A stretch of 64,000 nt of DNA from Rhodopseudomonas pseudopalustris. Its GTDB lineage: Bacteria > Pseudomonadota > Alphaproteobacteria > Rhizobiales > Xanthobacteraceae. The stretch spans positions 186,001 through 250,000 of the forward strand of contig NZ_FODT01000007.1 of NCBI RefSeq assembly GCF_900110435.1, read 5' to 3'. The first letter of the stretch is position 1; each line of letters begins with the position of its first letter. The position numbers were made by a program, and so were the translations under genes. This document shows positions 8,851 through 16,211 of the stretch, in pieces. The notes under the pieces were generated by a model. That model saw only the letters and a list, made by a program, of their open reading frames with translations, did not search any database and was not told the origin of the DNA.

Positions 8851-10166
8851 CCGAACATGCGCTCCTGTCCATCATCTGATTCAGTGGTGCGCCTCTTTTG
8901 AGCTCCCCAAACGTCCTCAGGTACTCGCGTTGAGAGAGTGACCGTAGGAGGCTCGCCAAACCTCAATCGCTGCTCTGGTGCCGGTGTTGCAAAGAGGCTC
9001 TCTTGATCGCGCTCGGACTGAGTCAGAAAGCGATGCCACATAATGACTTGCCCTCGTAGCGATGCGCTGTTGTCCAGCCGTTTCTTGCCAGCTAACAGTG
9101 CGGATGGATAGGAATGCGGGATAAATCCATTAGTTGTGAAGAAATAGGTAGGGCTAACAATAAGGTACCATTGATCGTAGAGTAATTCAAATCGCGGGAT
9201 GAAGGCGTGGTGCCGAACAAAATCGATCTTGCTCTTTTCAATTTTGTTCTCGGACACGTTCACTATTTCGGTTGAAGTTCTCTTTTTCGATGCCCCGTAA
9301 GAAAATGAGCGCGGTGTGTTTTCTGAGAAGGCGCGAGCGTAATATATCTTTCGCTCTTTATCCCATGATAGGTCTTTGCGAAATTGATGGTCCAGCGTCT
9401 TGCGCAGCAAGAAAGAGAAATTATTCCGTTCGTGGCTATCTTCGTGAAATGCTAGGAAAGATGTTGCTATCGCTTCCACTTGATCGGGATCGACAATGTG
9501 GCGGCAGACTGATTCACGGGGGTCGCTAAATGACCAGAATGTTTCGCCTTTGATTGCCCAATCGAAGCGAGGTTCGTCTCCTTCTAGAAGAATCGCAGCC
9601 GCCTTCTTGGGCGTGTAAGGAGTAGACGAGACGAATAATTCTGATGGGTATTGCACTGGCAGGATGTTAACCAGCGCGTCTTCGCCGCCCCCAATTGGGG
9701 GGACATAGTAACCGAATCCAGCTTTTGGGACGGTTAGAGCGGCCAGTCGATCGACGGCGCGTTCATCTAGTACATCAACGATCTTATCGAATTGAAGTCT
9801 ACGATCGTCATCGTCGACCTTGCCGGCAATTTCCTTCCAATAAAAAGTATCATCTGATTTCCGGTAGAGAACTATAATTACAGGAAGGTTCGATCCTCTC
9901 CAATACGCCAAGTCGGTTGAACGTAATAGGTAGCTGAAGCTGGTCTCATCTTCAGAGGTGTATCGCGCTGCTTCGGTGGCTTTGACCTGAACTGCAATCA
10001 TTCGGGCCAGAGGCTTACCTTTGTCCATGACCTCCGCAATTCCATCGACCCCAGCTTCCAGGCGCGAGCGCCCGTCGAATTGGAAGCCGATGTGAAGGAA
10101 GCGCAGACGAACCGAAGTCTCGCCGATTTCTCCCAAGAGCTGGCTGGAGGTAATTTTCTTGGTCAT
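8847..10166 (-). CDS. DUF4365 nuclease-APAZ protein (DREN-APAZ-like effector of a SPARDA system)
   Basis: 439 residues, first gene of the Argonaute operon. Residues 8-75 match the DUF4365 version of the PD-(D/E)XK nuclease fold: GEIGE (12-16), G39-V-D41-G, and VQVKAT (59-64) giving the E-D-QxK active-site set. The rest, from about 170 to 439, has no obvious enzyme motif and corresponds in position to the APAZ domain that binds short Argonautes. This domain order with a downstream short pAgo matches SPARDA, in which guide-directed target recognition by the Argonaute unleashes indiscriminate DNase/RNase activity of the DREN domain and cell dormancy or death. The start ATG 10166 has no ribosome binding site, and a promoter-like sequence lies so close that the message may be leaderless. 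The APAZ call is from context and length, not from a profile search. Confidence 0.85.
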   Translation of the reverse strand: MTKKITSSQLLGEIGETSVRLRFLHIGFQFDGRSRLEAGVDGIAEVMDKGKPLARMIAVQVKATEAARYTSEDETSFSYLLRSTDLAYWRGSNLPVIIVLYRKSDDTFYWKEIAGKVDDDDRRLQFDKIVDVLDERAVDRLAALTVPKAGFGYYVPPIGGGEDALVNILPVQYPSELFVSSTPYTPKKAAAILLEGDEPRFDWAIKGETFWSFSDPRESVCRHIVDPDQVEAIATSFLAFHEDSHERNNFSFLLRKTLDHQFRKDLSWDKERKIYYARAFSENTPRSFSYGASKKRTSTEIVNVSENKIEKSKIDFVRHHAFIPRFELLYDQWYLIVSPTYFFTTNGFIPHSYPSALLAGKKRLDNSASLRGQVIMWHRFLTQSERDQESLFATPAPEQRLRFGEPPTVTLSTRVPEDVWGAQKRRTTESDDGQERMFG

Positions 10167-10171
10167 GCTGA

Positions 10172-10200
10172 AATATAGAACAATTCGGGAACACTGTTAA
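10172..10200 (-). promoter_or_regulatory. Candidate sigma-70 promoter of the Argonaute operon
   Basis: Read on the minus strand: TTAACA, 17 bases, TATATT, ending five bases before the start codon of the nuclease-APAZ gene. Both hexamers differ from consensus by one base. The short distance implies a leaderless or nearly leaderless mRNA, consistent with the missing Shine-Dalgarno sequence. Confidence 0.45.
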
Positions 10201-10336
10201 GCGGCATTTGAAGATATTGATAGCTTTATGCGAGATTTCGCTTTGTTTTGGACTTGTAGTATCGTGATACCTGGCAGAGGGATTGATGTTGCCCGCAGTC
10301 TCCAGTTCGGCGGGCGGCCGATGATAACTTCATCGG

Positions 10337-10479
10337 CCCGTAGGGCGGCCGAGTGCGGTGTCATTTGCCATTGCACCCGGACAAGCCCCGCGGCTGTTCG
10401 GCGGGTTACGCCTTCGGCTAGCCCACCCTACGAAGAATGCGCTTGCTGTCGCGGATGTCGCTGCGCTCATCCAAGCTAC
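10337..10479. repeat. Interspersed palindromic repeat, copy 1
   Basis: Starts CCCGTAGGGCGG and runs through CTGCGGCTGTTCGGCGGG-type sequence to CCACCCTACGAAGAATGCG and GGATGTCGCTGCGCTCAT. Copies lie at 11246-11343 and 12090-12232. Much of the 321-base gap between the Argonaute operon and the first toxin gene is this repeat; the rest (10201-10336) is AT-richer with nothing recognised. Confidence 0.85.
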
Positions 10480-10487
10480 GTGGACCG

Positions 10488-10910
10488 CTACCTCCCCCTC
10501 CAGGGATCAACCACCGTAATCCCGCACTCGGCGAAATCCGCAACATTGCGCGTCGCCAGCCGGGCGCCGCGGGAGCGGGCGATGGCGGCGATCTGGGCGT
10601 CGATCTGACTGATGGGTTGGCCGCTGTGTCGCCGGCTCGCCGCGATGGCCGGGTAGGCGTCTGCGGCGTCGGTGTCGAACGGCAGCACGCGACCGGCGAG
10701 GTCGCTCTCGAAGATCGGTCGCGCGGCGGCGATCAGGTCGTCGCGGCGGCGTCCTTCCGGCAGCAGCGCCAGGCCGTAGAAGATCTCCGCCTGCGTCAAG
10801 CTCGTGGTGAACAAGCCGGCGATCGGTTGTTCGCCGATCCATGCCATCACCGCGGCATCCGGCTTTGGACGCATCAGCTCGGAAATGACGTTGGTATCAA
10901 GGACGATCAT
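10488..10910 (-). CDS. PIN-domain toxin, VapC/FitB type
   Basis: 140 residues, a typical VapC-sized PIN ribonuclease. The acidic residues expected at the metal site are visible: MIVLDTNVISE (D5 and E11), TQAEIFYGL, and DAQIAAIA, followed by LATRNVADF. Such toxins cut RNA and stop growth when their antitoxin is lost. The start codon overlaps the antitoxin stop by four bases, so the pair forms one operon with the antitoxin first. It is the first of two PIN toxin modules lying between copies of the same repeat and next to the Argonaute operon. Confidence 0.9.
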   Translation of the reverse strand: MIVLDTNVISELMRPKPDAAVMAWIGEQPIAGLFTTSLTQAEIFYGLALLPEGRRRDDLIAAARPIFESDLAGRVLPFDTDAADAYPAIAASRRHSGQPISQIDAQIAAIARSRGARLATRNVADFAECGITVVDPWRGR

Positions 10911-11155
10911 TCGCCGAAATCCGGCGGCTGCCGGATCGCCTCGCGCGGCGTGTCGGGGAGGTCGACGCCGCCCGTCGCCGCGAACCGCTCATGGATGACT
11001 TGCGCGAGATTGCGCGCGCGCGGCTCGTCGGTCGACAGCGCCGAACGCAGGATGTCTCGCGCCTCGTCTTCCATCGAGCGCCCGTTGACGGCGGCGCGCA
11101 CCCGCAGCCGCTGCTTGATGGCGTCGTCGATGTTCCGGATCGTCATCACCGCCAT
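10907..11155 (-). CDS. Ribbon-helix-helix antitoxin, FitA type
   Basis: 82 residues from ATG 11155, chosen because GGAGG lies five bases upstream on the minus strand; an earlier ATG at 11167 is open but less well placed. The N-terminus MAVMTIRNIDDAIKQRLRVR is the beta-strand plus helix of FitA-like RHH antitoxins, and SMEDEARDILRSAL is the second helix. The C-terminal tail, rich in proline and charge, would wrap the toxin. It would repress its own promoter; an inverted repeat at 11172-11194 just upstream is the likely operator. Confidence 0.88.
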   Translation of the reverse strand: MAVMTIRNIDDAIKQRLRVRAAVNGRSMEDEARDILRSALSTDEPRARNLAQVIHERFAATGGVDLPDTPREAIRQPPDFGE

Positions 11156-11171
11156 GCCGGCCTCCATCAGT

Positions 11172-11194
11172 CAATGACTGCAAAATAGTCATTG
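11172..11194. promoter_or_regulatory. Inverted repeat upstream of the FitA-like antitoxin, probable operator
   Basis: CAATGACT and AGTCATTG are perfect 8-bp arms separated by seven bases, placed about 17 bases before the antitoxin start. RHH antitoxins with their toxins usually bind such sites for autoregulation. Confidence 0.55.
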
Positions 11195-11245
11195 ATGGGC
11201 AGGCGAGCAAGCGTTGAAGAGGCGACATCTTAAGGTTCGGCGTAG

Positions 11246-11343
11246 CCCGTAGGGCGGATGAGCGTAGCGTCATCCGCCATTGCGCCGAGACAAGCCCTGC
11301 GGCTGTTCGGCGGGTTACGCCTTCGGCTAACCCGCCCTACGAA
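11246..11343. repeat. Interspersed palindromic repeat, copy 2
   Basis: Starts CCCGTAGGGCGGATGAGCG and ends CGCCCTACGAA. The end of the repeat overlaps the 3' end of the second PIN toxin gene, whose TAG stop codon (11337-11339 on the minus strand) is part of the repeat. Confidence 0.85.
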
Positions 11344-11747
11344 CTGAACGGATCGACCACCGCCGCCCCTGTCGGTGCGAAATCCGAGACGTTGCGGGTC
11401 ACCACGGTGAGTCCGTGTTCGAGTGCGGTGGCGGCGATCATCAGGTCGGCGCTGTCGTTGCCGAGTGCGGCGCTCAGCGCCCCCCAGCGCCGGGCCGCGC
11501 GCAGATCGAACGGGACGATCCGCTCGCCATAGACGGTCAGAACGCGGTCGAGCCAGGCGGCGAGGGCGCGTGCGAAGTCCGGGTCGGTCGTGCGCTGCCG
11601 CGCGATGCCGCGCTCGATTTCGCCGATGCTGATGACGCTGAGGAACAGGTCGGCCGTTCGCTGCCGCTCGAACCACGCGACGACCTGCGGGTCGCGCTGC
11701 CGCTTGCGCAGTTCGGACAGCGTCACGGTGTCGATCAGAAACATCAC
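11337..11747 (-). CDS. PIN-domain toxin, VapC type
   Basis: 136 residues. Metal-binding acids are visible in MFLIDTVTLSELRK, ISIGEIERGI and NDSADLMIAATAL, with TRNVSDFAPTG near the C-terminus, as in PIN ribonucleases that cut tRNA or mRNA. The start overlaps the Phd-type antitoxin gene by four bases (11744-11747). The last codons and the stop fall in an interspersed repeat, so the original C-terminus may have been trimmed by the repeat's arrival, though the protein is of normal length. Confidence 0.9.
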   Translation of the reverse strand: MMFLIDTVTLSELRKRQRDPQVVAWFERQRTADLFLSVISIGEIERGIARQRTTDPDFARALAAWLDRVLTVYGERIVPFDLRAARRWGALSAALGNDSADLMIAATALEHGLTVVTRNVSDFAPTGAAVVDPFSS

Positions 11748-12001
11748 AGATCGAGATCGCGCATGCGCACGTCGGCGCGCGAAAAGTCGCGGTCGTCCTG
11801 CGGCATCGCCAGCAGCACATCGGCGAACGACGGCGCGTGGGCGCGTTCGAGCTGTTGCAGGCGTTGGTATTCGGTCACATCGACGACGACGACGGCAGGC
11901 TTGCCGTGCTTGGTCACCGTCTGCGGGCTGCGCCGTGCCGCCTCGACCACCTCGCTGAAGCGGTTCTTGGCGTCCTGCACCGACCAGCTGCGCTCGGCCA
12001 T
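11744..12001 (-). CDS. Phd/YefM-family antitoxin
   Basis: 85 residues. MAERSWSVQDAKNRFSEVVE and the following KHGKPAVVVVDVTEYQRL form the DNA-binding and dimerisation fold of Phd/YefM antitoxins. The acidic C-terminal part (about 58-85) should neutralise the PIN toxin encoded directly downstream with a four-base overlap. A 7-bp inverted repeat at 12013-12037 in front of the start is a likely autoregulatory site. Pairing of a Phd-type antitoxin with a VapC toxin is common. Confidence 0.9.
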   Translation of the reverse strand: MAERSWSVQDAKNRFSEVVEAARRSPQTVTKHGKPAVVVVDVTEYQRLQQLERAHAPSFADVLLAMPQDDRDFSRADVRMRDLDL

Positions 12002-12012
12002 GGGGCGGATCT

Positions 12013-12037
12013 TTCTGGCTAGATTATCTGGCCAGAA
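12013..12037. promoter_or_regulatory. Inverted repeat upstream of the Phd-type antitoxin, probable operator
   Basis: TTCTGGC (12013-12019) and GCCAGAA (12031-12037) face each other across 11 bases, directly upstream of the antitoxin start at 12001. Confidence 0.5.
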
Positions 12038-12089
12038 TACGGCGATGGTCGATCGCGGTCAAGCCATCGCTGCGCGGTACTCACCAGAG

Positions 12090-12232
12090 CCCGTAAGGCG
12101 GATGAGCGCAGCGTCATCCGCCATTACGCCGAGACAAGCCCTGCGGCTGTTCGGCGGGTTACGCCTTCGGCTAACCCGCCCTACGAAGAATGCGATCGCC
12201 GTCCCGGATGTCGCTGCGCTCATTCGGGCTAC
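12090..12232. repeat. Interspersed palindromic repeat, copy 3
   Basis: Same family as 10337-10479 and 11246-11343. Like copy 1 it carries the 3' extension GAAGAATGCG and GGATGTCGCTGCGCTCAT that copy 2 lacks. The gap 12002-12373 contains only this repeat and the element at 12283-12325. Confidence 0.85.
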
Positions 12233-12282
12233 AGATCGCGACAAGTCGCGGCGCTGCGATTCATCACGGATCGCGGTGATGA

Positions 12283-12325
12283 TGGATTCCTGGTTCGCGA
12301 GCTACGCTCGCGCCCCGGAATGACG
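12283..12325. repeat. Short palindromic repeat with GCGAGC/GCTCGC core
   Basis: GATTCCTGG then GCGAGCTACGCTCGC then CCCCGGAATGAC forms an imperfect hairpin resembling interspersed repeats of this bacterial group. Confidence 0.5.
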
Positions 12326-12373
12326 GACGAGAGGTGACGCGCCCGTCCGCGGGCGCGCTCGTCTCGTGCGCTG

Positions 12374-12511
12374 TTACTTCTTCTTGCCGGTGCCACCCTG
12401 CGTCGGCTGCCAGCCGCCGGTCTTCTGGCTCGGGGCGGCGGCGATGGTCTTGGGCTTTTCCTTCTTGGGTTTCTTGGTCTCGCGATTACCCTTTTGCTCG
12501 CCTTTGGCCAT
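12374..12511 (-). CDS. Small lysine-rich protein of unknown function
   Basis: 45 residues from ATG 12511, which is preceded on the minus strand by CAGGAGA about five bases away; upstream in-frame extension lacks such support. The product starts MAKGEQKGNRETKKPKKEKP, is strongly basic, and ends in TGGWQPTQGGTGKKK. It has no hydrophobic segment, so it is likely cytosolic and could bind nucleic acid. I recall similar tiny proteins in Bradyrhizobium-type genomes but no function. It stands alone between repeats. Confidence 0.6.
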   Translation of the reverse strand: MAKGEQKGNRETKKPKKEKPKTIAAAPSQKTGGWQPTQGGTGKKK

Positions 12512-12760
12512 CGTGGTCTCCTGTTCGACTGGGATTGAGGACGTCTGCTGCCGATCGCGACGGCGGAACCGCTTGCGATTCGCGTCGCGCGGCATTGGTG
12601 GCGCCATCGTGCGCCCTTTGCGGCCGCGGTGCCACGGATTTCGCGCGCGCCGCCATCGTCAGCGCCCGGTCGCGTTCAGCGTCGGCGCGGCCGGCTGCGG
12701 ATCGGAACCGGACGCGCTCGAAAGCGTCGCTTGACAGACGCATCGAAATAGGATTATAGT

Positions 12761-12806
12761 CCGCTCATCCCGCCCCAATGAGAGGGGCGTTTCGCGATCG
12801 TCACGA
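12761..12806. repeat. Copy of a roughly 42-bp interspersed repeat (inverted relative to the others)
   Basis: CCGCTCATCCCGCC, GAGAGGGGCG and CGCGATCGTCACG match, in reverse orientation, GCGTCCGTGACG and CGCCCCTCTCGGTGAGGCGG at 53989-54030 and 55321-55362. Confidence 0.65.
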
Positions 12807-13060
12807 TCCGCGGGGCGGGAGGCGGTGGACGCAGTCGGCGTCGGCCGAAGCGGCGTTGCGGGATCGGCCGCAACCCGCCCGGCAGACGACACGCCGAACG
12901 CGGACGGCCGAAGTCGCGTGGTCCTGACGTCGCGATGCTGACGTCATGTGGGAGGTGGAGGCCCCGGCCTGATGCCGACAGCGGGGATCTCTCAATCACC
13001 CACGAGCGGTGGCGAAACAGCCGTCCACCGGGGAGAGCGCGAAATAGGCGTTAACCCACC

Positions 13061-13170
13061 GCGCGCGGAACGCCGGATGTTCTCCGGTGTGACCGTGGTT
13101 TCGAACTCGTGTGCTTTTTCACTTTGCACACGAGGCCGCGGGTGCATCGGGCACCCGGCGTTCCGCGCGC
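13061..13170. repeat. 110-bp element with 16-bp terminal inverted repeats, copy 1
   Basis: GCGCGCGGAACGCCGG (13061-13076) returns exactly inverted at 13155-13170. The interior contains CTCGTGTGCTTTTTCACTTT and GCCGCGGGTGCATCGGGC. The same element occurs in opposite orientation at 53610-53718 with the same ends and near-identical interior, so it is a mobile or dispersed non-coding unit. Confidence 0.8.
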
Positions 13171-13437
13171 CCTCTTCTCGAGGAGGGCGAAACGAACGGC
13201 GCAAACCTCGGGCGCATCGCGCCGCGAGAACGCGGAGGCGTGGGTGGTTGTGTGTGGGTGGTTGTGATGGGGCTGTGACCATCGCGCGCAGCCGGTAGCA
13301 AGTGGCGTCGCGATCGCCAGCCGTCCCGTCGTTGCACGTCATTTGACAGGCGCACGCATCGCGCTGCAAATTCCGCCGATTCAAATTTTATTAACCGCAC
13401 GTCGGCATCGTCTCCCGCAACGCAACAGGAGTATTCG

Positions 13438-13647
13438 ATGCAGGATTTGGAACAGGCGATCCGCGAGCGCGCCTATCATCTCTGGAACGACGCCGGCCGC
13501 CCGGACGGCAACGCTGAAGGCTTCTGGCTGACCGCTCAACGCGAGCTGCTTGCGCAGTCGTTGGCGCAGATCACGCCTGTCAAACCGACCGCGTCCAAGA
13601 AATCCGCGAAGACGACCGCGACGCCGCGCAAACGCAAGGTCGCTTGA
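13438..13647 (+). CDS. DUF2934-type small protein
   Basis: 69 residues from ATG 13438, with AGGAG (13428-13432) a few bases upstream. The first 45 residues, IRERAYHLWNDAGRPDG and FWLTAQREL, match the DUF2934 motif common in Rhizobiales. The tail is lysine- and threonine-rich, ending PRKRKVA. It has no signal peptide and its function is unknown. It is transcribed alone. The 240 bases after it (13648-13887) hold nothing recognised. Confidence 0.85.
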   Translation: MQDLEQAIRERAYHLWNDAGRPDGNAEGFWLTAQRELLAQSLAQITPVKPTASKKSAKTTATPRKRKVA

Positions 13648-13887
13648 ACGCCGCCGGATCGGAGGTCGCCAAGATCGGCGATCTGCACTGACCAAACTGG
13701 ATCCGTGACCCGTCAGTCGCGGTTGGATGGATTGGGGTGCGAAACCCGTCGCAACACCCGCGGCCGAACGCCGCTCGAAAAACACATCGAACTCGGAAAA
13801 ACGCCGATCCGACCCGCTCCGGCCGCGCCGCTCTCGCGGGAGCCGTTGGGCAAGGGGGCATTCAGAGACCCGCCGGGTCGGCGTGAA

Positions 13888-15096
13888 TCAAGCTTTGGCC
13901 TCGATCGAACGCGAAGCCGCCGCAGCCTCGTTGCGGAATGCGGCGGTTGCGACGCAGCCGATCGGCAGCAGCAGATAGATCCATTGCCAGTTGGCAAGTT
14001 CGACCAGCAGCACGCCCTCGACCAAACCATGAACAAACACGTACACAGCCATACTCAAGGCGAGCACGTCCCCGCCACGCCAAGCGATCGGCACCGCCGA
14101 CTTCACCATCACGAACAGAACGCCAGCCCAGGCAAGGCACGCGGGAATCCCCGCATACAACAGAGCGATCAGAAACATATTGTGCGGATTGTCGATGGGC
14201 GATCCCGCGATCTCGAACACCAGCGCGAATTGCCGATCGATCCCGATGCCGCGCCAAATATGCTCCGAGATCGGCTGCCAGAATGCTCGCCAGACCTCGA
14301 ACCGTGCGGAGTCGCCTCTCGTGAGATAATTCAGTGGTTGAATGAACCCCGCGGCAGTTGCGGCAGCCATGACGACCGGCAGGGGGATGGTCAACAGCAA
14401 CAAGGCTTTCAGAGATCGGCGTGCGAGAAGGGCAACGAAGCAGGCGGTGATCACAGCCAGAAGGGTGGCGCGACTGAGCGAAAAAACGATCTCGATCGAG
14501 AGTCCGAACAGCAGAACTGCAATCAGATATCGCAGCGGCCCGTTCCGGCAATTCAACAAGGCGCTGACGAGCAACAGCGTCGCCACGCCGGTCACAGCCG
14601 CTCCGGTATTCGAGTTCGACCACATGAACAGCGTCAACCGGCCGCCGACGAACTCCGTTTGTCCCCATAAGGACAGGACAAGTGCGATGAAAAGGCTCCC
14701 TCCCAACGAGAGGCTCGCCAGGAGTTCTGTGCGGTTGCGGTCGTGTTCAAGAAGCCAGGCGATCAGCGTCACAAAGGACAATTCAGCCAGAAGGTTTCGC
14801 GCGTAGTATATCGTCCACGCCGGAGTGGTGTGCCCGTTCCAGAGCAGCGAAAACCACAGCGTCGCAAAGTAGACGGCGAGTGCGATGAGTACACCGTTCC
14901 GCGCCAGCTGTTTCGCCTCCGCAGCGGTGATCGCCAGAAGAAACGGCACAAGCAGCAGAAGATAGTAGTAATTCTGGGTGATCGATTTTCCGTAGAAAAC
15001 CAGCAGCACGAAGAAGCCCGCCAGCACCCAGGCGAATGGATACTTCTCCCGAAAGAAACGTCGCGTGATGGTCAGCCGCTCCGATAGTGTCGTCAT
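13888..15096 (-). CDS. O-antigen ligase-like integral membrane protein
   Basis: 402 residues with about ten to twelve hydrophobic segments, for instance AWVLAGFFVLLVFYG near 24-38 and LLLLVPFLLAI near 47-57. A long periplasmic loop between about 245 and 300 contains RGDSARFEVWRAF and DNPHNMFL, which fits the Wzy_C / WaaL domain; the late NPHN segment is characteristic of that family. It would join polymerised O-chain from the lipid carrier to lipid A-core in the periplasm, or polymerise O-units. It overlaps the upstream glycosyltransferase gene by four bases. Ligase and polymerase cannot be told apart from sequence alone. Confidence 0.8.
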   Translation of the reverse strand: MTTLSERLTITRRFFREKYPFAWVLAGFFVLLVFYGKSITQNYYYLLLLVPFLLAITAAEAKQLARNGVLIALAVYFATLWFSLLWNGHTTPAWTIYYARNLLAELSFVTLIAWLLEHDRNRTELLASLSLGGSLFIALVLSLWGQTEFVGGRLTLFMWSNSNTGAAVTGVATLLLVSALLNCRNGPLRYLIAVLLFGLSIEIVFSLSRATLLAVITACFVALLARRSLKALLLLTIPLPVVMAAATAAGFIQPLNYLTRGDSARFEVWRAFWQPISEHIWRGIGIDRQFALVFEIAGSPIDNPHNMFLIALLYAGIPACLAWAGVLFVMVKSAVPIAWRGGDVLALSMAVYVFVHGLVEGVLLVELANWQWIYLLLPIGCVATAAFRNEAAAASRSIEAKA

Positions 15097-16112
15097 CGAC
15101 GCGTTGCATGCCCCTGGATCAGATTGAGGAAGCGATGGGCGATGGCGTTGACGGAAAATTCCGGGCGCGCTGCATGGTCGAGCGCGAATTTGGATGTTTG
15201 CCGGTAGAAATCCTCATCGAACCACAATTTGTCGAGCGCCGCGGCCCACTCTCCGATCGGCGCATCGCGTGCCACGACGACGCCGCCGGCGCCGACCGCT
15301 TCGGGCATGCCGCCGCTGTCGCTGACCAGAGCCGGGATGCCGCTGACCTGAGCTTCAGAAATCACCCGTCCCCACGCTTCCTCCCAAAGGCTCGGCGCAA
15401 GGATCAGCCGTGTATTGGCGTAGATCTGGCGCATGTCCCGCACCGGCGGACGCAACTGGATGTTGCCATGATGGGCGATCCTCTGCTGCAGATATTTGCG
15501 AACCCGTGCGCGCAAGTGCCATGCCTCGACGAATTGGAAGCCGATTTCGGGCCTCCGCGCCGCCAGTTCGAAGGCGATCTCGATTCCCTTGCGCGGAATT
15601 GGATTGACGAAGGTGATCAAATTGCCAGGCGCGGGGACCCGATAGGAGGCCGGATCAATCAACACGGGCAGCACGGTGGCCTCGATGTCGATGTTGCGTA
15701 GCGCCGCGGCGACGCTGCTTGAGCAAGCCGCGTAGGCGTCCGCGCCACCCTTGACCTGTGCGACCGTTCCGGTGTCGTGCAGGTAAGCCAGAACAGGGAT
15801 ATCCGCCGACTTCAGCGCCGCGACCATGCCGGCGATATCGCCGAATTGCACCACGGCGAGATCGGGCCGATAGCTCTGGCATACGTCTCGCACCGCGCCA
15901 AGCGGATCGTCGACGCGCGTGACCGGATAGCCGAGATCGACCTTGCGCGCCCATGGCATCAGCCGCGTGAGCCCGCTGCGAAGATCTCTGCACAGCACCA
16001 TCACCTCGTGTCGGCGCGCGATCAAAGCCCGGCATAGAGCGTCGGTATTCGTCAGCCCGCCGCCGAACTCATGAGGTAGATAGGGAACAGTCTGGCTGAA
16101 CAGAATGCGCAT
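15093..16112 (-). CDS. Family 4 glycosyltransferase
   Basis: 339 residues with a GT-B layout. The N-terminal domain has MRILFSQTVPYLPHEFGGG and the C-terminal domain has LILAPSLWEEAWGRVISEAQ, the E-x7-E region that binds the nucleotide sugar, followed by GIPALVSDSGGMPEAVG. It should transfer a sugar in LPS core or O-chain assembly at the cytoplasmic face. It forms an overlapping pair with the O-antigen ligase-like gene downstream (four bases). The sugar donor is not predictable. About 100 bases separate it from the hydrolase gene upstream. Confidence 0.88.
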   Translation of the reverse strand: MRILFSQTVPYLPHEFGGGLTNTDALCRALIARRHEVMVLCRDLRSGLTRLMPWARKVDLGYPVTRVDDPLGAVRDVCQSYRPDLAVVQFGDIAGMVAALKSADIPVLAYLHDTGTVAQVKGGADAYAACSSSVAAALRNIDIEATVLPVLIDPASYRVPAPGNLITFVNPIPRKGIEIAFELAARRPEIGFQFVEAWHLRARVRKYLQQRIAHHGNIQLRPPVRDMRQIYANTRLILAPSLWEEAWGRVISEAQVSGIPALVSDSGGMPEAVGAGGVVVARDAPIGEWAAALDKLWFDEDFYRQTSKFALDHAARPEFSVNAIAHRFLNLIQGHATRR

Positions 16113-16211
16113 CGGCTACCTGGTAGCGACCCCAGCACGGGCTGGTATAACTAAGTTCTTATGCCAATTGGTAAAGGCTTGCCAGCGGCAAGCGGAGTTG
16201 TCGGTCGCAAC

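Larger units (their letters stand above)
12512..13437. other. Gene-free stretch with repeats
   Basis: I see no credible gene here. It contains an inverted copy (12761-12806) of the repeat found at 53989 and 55321, and a 110-bp element bounded by 16-bp inverted repeats at 13061-13170. Short open frames are GC-driven and lack ribosome sites. Confidence 0.6.

Noticed and set aside
7396-10166. CRISPR array or cas genes associated with the Argonaute operon
   Set aside because: No direct repeats with regular spacers are visible; the repeats nearby are single palindromic units, not an array.
10201-10336. Guide-like small RNA gene upstream of the Argonaute operon
   Set aside because: The stretch is AT-richer but shows no terminator hairpin or conserved structure that would support an RNA gene.
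13705-14670. 321-residue open frame on the plus strand
   Set aside because: It is antisense to the O-antigen ligase-like gene, has Arg/Gln-rich shadow composition and no motif.
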